A stretch of 9,483 nucleotides of DNA, from contig CAZGKW010000080.1 of NCBI GenBank assembly GCA_964526295.1, forward strand, positions 1-9,483, given 5' to 3'. The stretch comes from CAZGKW01 sp964526295 (GTDB lineage: Bacteria > Planctomycetota > Phycisphaerae > FEN-1346). This document shows positions 7,099 through 9,483 of this stretch, piece after piece. The notes below the pieces were generated by a model, which did no database searches, had not been told where the DNA came from, and saw nothing but the letters and a program-made list of their open reading frames with translations. The stretch's first letter is position 1. Every line of letters starts with the position of its first letter. Made by a program: the position numbers and the translations under genes.

Positions 7099-7146
7099 GG
7101 CAGAAGGCTAACCAGGACACAGCGCAACTAACCAGCGGCTGAGCCG

Positions 7147-7192
7147 AGGCGTTGCGGGTGTCGCGGAGAACCGCGAACTCGCAACGCCTTTT
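7147..7192 (+). terminator. Strong intrinsic terminator with very long stem
   Basis: AGGCGTTGCGGGT (7147-7159) pairs with ACTCGCAACGCCT (7177-7189), with one G-U pair. After a single bulged G at 7160, TCGCGG (7161-7166) pairs with CCGCGA (7171-7176) around an AGAA tetraloop. This gives a 19-bp stem followed directly by a T-rich run (TTTTC). It closes the small gene ending at 7098 and separates it from the sigma factor gene. Confidence 0.85.
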
Positions 7193-7233
7193 CTGTTGCC
7201 CTACGCCACCAGCGGTCTCCGCGGCACCCGCAC

Positions 7234-7255
7234 GTCCTCCTCGGCCAAGGAGGAC
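7234..7255 (+). promoter_or_regulatory. Hairpin hiding the sigma factor Shine-Dalgarno
   Basis: GTCCTCCT (7234-7241) and AGGAGGAC (7248-7255) are perfect reverse complements around the 6-base loop CGGCCA. The right arm is the ribosome binding site (AAGGAGGA, 7247-7254) of the gene starting at 7260, and the left arm acts as an anti-Shine-Dalgarno. In the mRNA this 8-bp stem would block ribosome access, so translation of the sigma-like factor is probably conditional on the stem being opened. The trigger is unknown. Confidence 0.6.
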
Positions 7256-7259
7256 ACCC

Positions 7260-7820
7260 ATGTGTTCCGACGAGACCCTGGACTATGCACGCAACATCAT
7301 CAAGTACCGCCTGGACCGCCTGATCGGCCGGGCCGGCCTTACGGAGGACGACCGCGAGGACCTGGAACAGGACCTCCTGTGCGACCTCCTGGAACGCCTG
7401 CCGCGCTTCGACCCGTCGCGCGGAACGATCGGGACGTTCATCGCCCGCGTCGTCGAGCACCGCATCGTGGCAATCCTGCGCCGTCGCACCTCGGCGATGC
7501 GGGACTACCGGCGCGAGGAGTGCTCGCTCAACGAGGAGATCGCCGACGGCGAGGGCGGGACGGTCGAGCGGGCCGAGACGATGGACGCCTCGGTCAACCG
7601 CCGCGGCCGCTCCGACGAAGAGGCGGCCGAACTGGCCATGGACGTACAGGCCGTCCTTGAGGCCCTGCCGGACGACCTCCGCCAACTTTGCCAGCAACTG
7701 AAGAGCGCCTCCGTCGCCCGAATCGCTCGGGAAACGGGCGTCCCTCGGACCCGGCTCGACCGTATGGTCCGCACACTCCGCAGGCGGCTCGGGGCGGCGG
7801 GACTGGACGGTTATCTGTGA
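7260..7820 (+). CDS. Sigma-70 family (ECF-like) sigma factor
   Basis: A 186-residue protein. The ATG at 7260 is chosen over an upstream start in the same open frame because AAGGAGGA lies 5 nt before it; that frame otherwise runs back into the terminator. Residues 5-90 resemble sigma region 2: DDREDLEQDLLCDLLERLP, FDPSRGTIGTFIARVVEHRI (near 51-70) and a basic RRR patch for core or -10 contact. Residues 110-130 form an acidic linker. Residues 132-182 resemble region 4, with ALPDDLRQL and a helix-turn-helix, SVARIARETGVPRTRLDRMV. Sigma factors direct RNA polymerase to chosen promoters. Here it lies beside phage-type recombination genes, so it may switch on element genes; a region-4-like helix-turn-helix regulator without sigma activity is the alternative. 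No anti-sigma gene is adjacent. Confidence 0.82.
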   Translation: MCSDETLDYARNIIKYRLDRLIGRAGLTEDDREDLEQDLLCDLLERLPRFDPSRGTIGTFIARVVEHRIVAILRRRTSAMRDYRREECSLNEEIADGEGGTVERAETMDASVNRRGRSDEEAAELAMDVQAVLEALPDDLRQLCQQLKSASVARIARETGVPRTRLDRMVRTLRRRLGAAGLDGYL

Positions 7821-7874
7821 ATCGCGCGGATGCTCCGGCTAGGGCGTGCGTATGTTTTGCATTGTCGGGCCATG

Positions 7875-7898
7875 ATGTCCGGCCTCGTTCGAGGACAT
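7875..7898. repeat. Inverted repeat just before nuclease gene
   Basis: ATGTCC (7875-7880) and GGACAT (7893-7898) form an outer inverted repeat, and CCTC/GAGG (7883-7886, 7891-7894) an alternative inner one. It ends 2 nt before the GGGAG ribosome binding site of the gene at 7910. It could be an operator or a leader structure in the 89-nt gap after the sigma factor gene. Confidence 0.4.
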
Positions 7899-7909
7899 GA
7901 GGGAGAGCC

Positions 7910-8719
7910 ATGAACGACCTGTACATCGACCTCGGCCTCCTCGGTATCGAAGCCGAGGACGCGTACCACTCCCGGGCCGGCGAGTTCCTCTCGAGCCACC
8001 AACTGCGGGATTTCATGAAGTGTCCGTGGCTCTACCACAAGAAGGCCGAAGGCCTCATCGAGGACAGGGACTCGCCGGCATTCCTTCTCGGCCGGGCCGC
8101 CCATTCCCGCATCCTGGAGGGCCGCGACGTCTACGAGTCGCGGTTCGCCCTCGGCGGCCCCGTGAACCCCAAGACCGGCCGGCCCTACGGCTCGAACACC
8201 AAGAAGTTCGCCGAGTGGGCCGAGACCCAGGGCAAGCCCGTCCTCTCCCACGACCAGGTCGAACTCATCGAGCAGATGGCGAGCGGCGTCGCGATGAACG
8301 ACGAGGCCGTGGACCTGCTGCTCTACGGCCGGGCCGAGGGCGTCCTCAGGGCCGAGTACGGCGGGGTGCCGTGCCAGATCCGAATCGACTGGACCCATCC
8401 GCACCGCGGGATCGTCGACCTCAAGACCTGCGACCAGATCGACTGGTTCGAGGCCGACGCCCGCCGCTACCGCTACACCCACCAGATGGCCTTCTACCAG
8501 GCCGTTCTCGCCCAGGTGATCGGCGAGCTGGTGCCGGTCTACGTCGTGGCAGTCGAGAAACGCGAACCGTTCCGCTGCGGCGTCTGGCGCGTCGGGGACG
8601 ACGGCCTGGCCATCGCCAGGAAGGAGAACGAGGCGGCCATCCGGCGTCTCGTGGCCTGCCGGGAGGTCGACCGCTGGCCGACCGGCTACGAGGAGGTCCG
8701 CGTCCTCGACGTGGCGTAA
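7910..8719 (+). CDS. PD-(D/E)XK nuclease, RecE/YqaJ-like (DUF3799 type)
   Basis: A 269-residue phage-type nuclease, probably a double-strand DNA exonuclease that makes 3' single-stranded ends for recombination. GGGAG lies 4 nt before the ATG. The N-terminal SSHQLRDFMKCPWLYHKK (28-45) is typical of RecB/RecE-like nucleases. GRAAHSRILEG (61-71) supplies the conserved His (H65). The active-site core is IRIDW with D160, then GIVDLKT with D170 and K172 (the D-x-K form), followed by the HQMAFYQA helix (191-198) with Q192 and Y196. All expected catalytic residues are present and the length suits the family. The next gene is a phage P-loop ATPase, a frequent neighbour of such nucleases. A single-strand annealing protein, the usual partner, is not in the window but could lie to the right. 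Confidence 0.9.
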   Translation: MNDLYIDLGLLGIEAEDAYHSRAGEFLSSHQLRDFMKCPWLYHKKAEGLIEDRDSPAFLLGRAAHSRILEGRDVYESRFALGGPVNPKTGRPYGSNTKKFAEWAETQGKPVLSHDQVELIEQMASGVAMNDEAVDLLLYGRAEGVLRAEYGGVPCQIRIDWTHPHRGIVDLKTCDQIDWFEADARRYRYTHQMAFYQAVLAQVIGELVPVYVVAVEKREPFRCGVWRVGDDGLAIARKENEAAIRRLVACREVDRWPTGYEEVRVLDVA

Positions 8720-8726
8720 ACGACGT

Positions 8727-8783
8727 GCGCCCGGGCGGCTGATGGCGGGTCCATCTTGGGCGGCCACCCGCCCGGGCGCTTTC
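8727..8783 (+). terminator. 12-bp inverted repeat, terminator or attenuator
   Basis: GCGCCCGGGCGG (8727-8738) and CCGCCCGGGCGC (8768-8779) are perfect reverse complements, followed by TTTC. The 29-base loop holds a second small hairpin (GATGG 8741-8745, CCATC 8751-8755). It sits between the nuclease and ATPase genes, so it may lower or regulate downstream expression rather than stop it fully. The T-run is weak. Confidence 0.55.
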
Positions 8784-8822
8784 ACTGACCGCAAACCCGA
8801 ACCTGACTGAAAGGAATCTCGC

Positions 8823-9483
8823 ATGAGCCTGCTCGAACAGGTCCGCACCGGCCGGCGCCACTCGCCGCCCCGCCTCCTGATCTACGGCACCGAAGGCATC
8901 GGCAAATCGACCACCGCCGCCGGCGCCTTGGCGCCCATCTTCATCCCGACCGAGGACGGCCTCGACCAGATCGACTGCGCCTCGTTCCCCCTGGCGCGGC
9001 GGTATGACGAGGTCGTGAAGGCCATCTCGGCGCTCTACGCCGAGAAGCACGATTACCAGTCGGTCGTCATCGACTCGCTCGACTGGCTCGAGCGCCTCAT
9101 CTGGGACGAGGTCTGCCGCGAGTACGGCGTCAAATCCATCGAGAAGGCCGACGGCGGGTATGCCAAGGGTTACACCCACGCCCTGACGCAGTGGCGGGAG
9201 GTGCTCGGGGGCCTCGATGCCCTGCGGAACGAGCGCGGCATGTGCGTCATCCTCCTGGCCCACGCCAAGGTCGAGAAGTTCGAGGACCCCGAGTCGGTCG
9301 CCTACGACCGGTACTCGCCGCGCCTGCACAAGCACGCCGCGGCCCTGGTGACGGAATGGACCGACGCGGTCCTTTTCGCGACGCGCAAGTTCCGCACCGA
9401 GAGCGAGGACGCCGGCTTCAACCGGACGCGCTCCATCGCCGTGGCCCTCGGCTCGGACGGCGGCGAGCGCATCCTGCGGACCG
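8823..9483 (+). CDS. Phage-type P-loop ATPase (AAA_24 type), partial
   Basis: The gene starts at ATG 8823 with AAGGA 7 nt upstream and runs off the right edge after 220 codons with no stop. The Walker A motif GTEGIGKST (22-30) follows a strand RLLIY. A Walker B strand, VVIDSLDWLE (81-90), ends with D84. A later strand, GMCVILLAHAKVEKFEDP, resembles the sensor or RecA-like core strand; then RYSPRLHKHAAALVTEWTDA leads into VLFATRKF. This order matches phage nucleotide-binding proteins of the RecA-like AAA_24 group, found beside recombination nucleases and thought to help replication or recombination. Its exact activity is not established by sequence. Start and frame are clear; only the 3' end is missing. 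Confidence 0.88.
   Translation, partial: MSLLEQVRTGRRHSPPRLLIYGTEGIGKSTTAAGALAPIFIPTEDGLDQIDCASFPLARRYDEVVKAISALYAEKHDYQSVVIDSLDWLERLIWDEVCREYGVKSIEKADGGYAKGYTHALTQWREVLGGLDALRNERGMCVILLAHAKVEKFEDPESVAYDRYSPRLHKHAAALVTEWTDAVLFATRKFRTESEDAGFNRTRSIAVALGSDGGERILRT

Noticed and set aside
8421..9335. Minus-strand 304-codon frame opposite nuclease and ATPase
   Set aside because: Antisense shadow. The plus strand carries the D-x-K nuclease core and Walker motifs there.

Overview
The window is high-GC bacterial DNA that reads as the left part of an integrated mobile element or prophage. The source organism cannot be fixed from sequence alone. Planctomycetota is my best guess, because the DUF2924/large serine recombinase cassette and the sigma factor/nuclease/ATPase set resemble what I recall from that phylum; similar cassettes also occur in Alphaproteobacteria. 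No rRNA, tRNA or CRISPR array was seen.

Layout. (1) 27-971, minus strand: a stand-alone gene of visibly lower GC (hand counts 33/60 and 31/60 in two lines, against 41/60 in a line of the sigma factor gene) with a HEPN-type R-x5-H motif. (2) 1256-3987, plus strand: a four-gene recombinase cassette made of a small conserved protein, a DUF2924 protein broken by one missing base, a 511-residue large serine recombinase and a small helix-turn-helix protein. (3) 4205-6569: two overlapping genes of unknown function, A and B. B carries a four-Cys zinc-ribbon-like cluster and probable winged helices at both ends. (4) 6570-6777: a non-coding stretch with four copies of an ACCTGTC word arranged as two pairs, each pair spaced exactly 20 bp, plus hairpins. 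(5) 6778-7098: a small unknown gene closed by a very long terminator hairpin. (6) 7260-9483: a sigma-70-like factor, a RecE/YqaJ-like PD-(D/E)XK nuclease and a phage-type P-loop ATPase that runs off the right edge.

How the parts may work together. The serine recombinase probably moves the element, or at least its own cassette. The nuclease and P-loop ATPase look like a phage recombination or replication module, and the sigma-like protein may time expression of element genes. Its Shine-Dalgarno sequence lies inside a perfect 8-bp hairpin, which suggests translational control. Genes A and B, followed at once by the paired repeats, are the least explained part of the window and the best candidate for an undescribed function (replication initiation, regulation or defence). 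The HEPN-like gene at the left edge could be a defence or toxin cargo gene.
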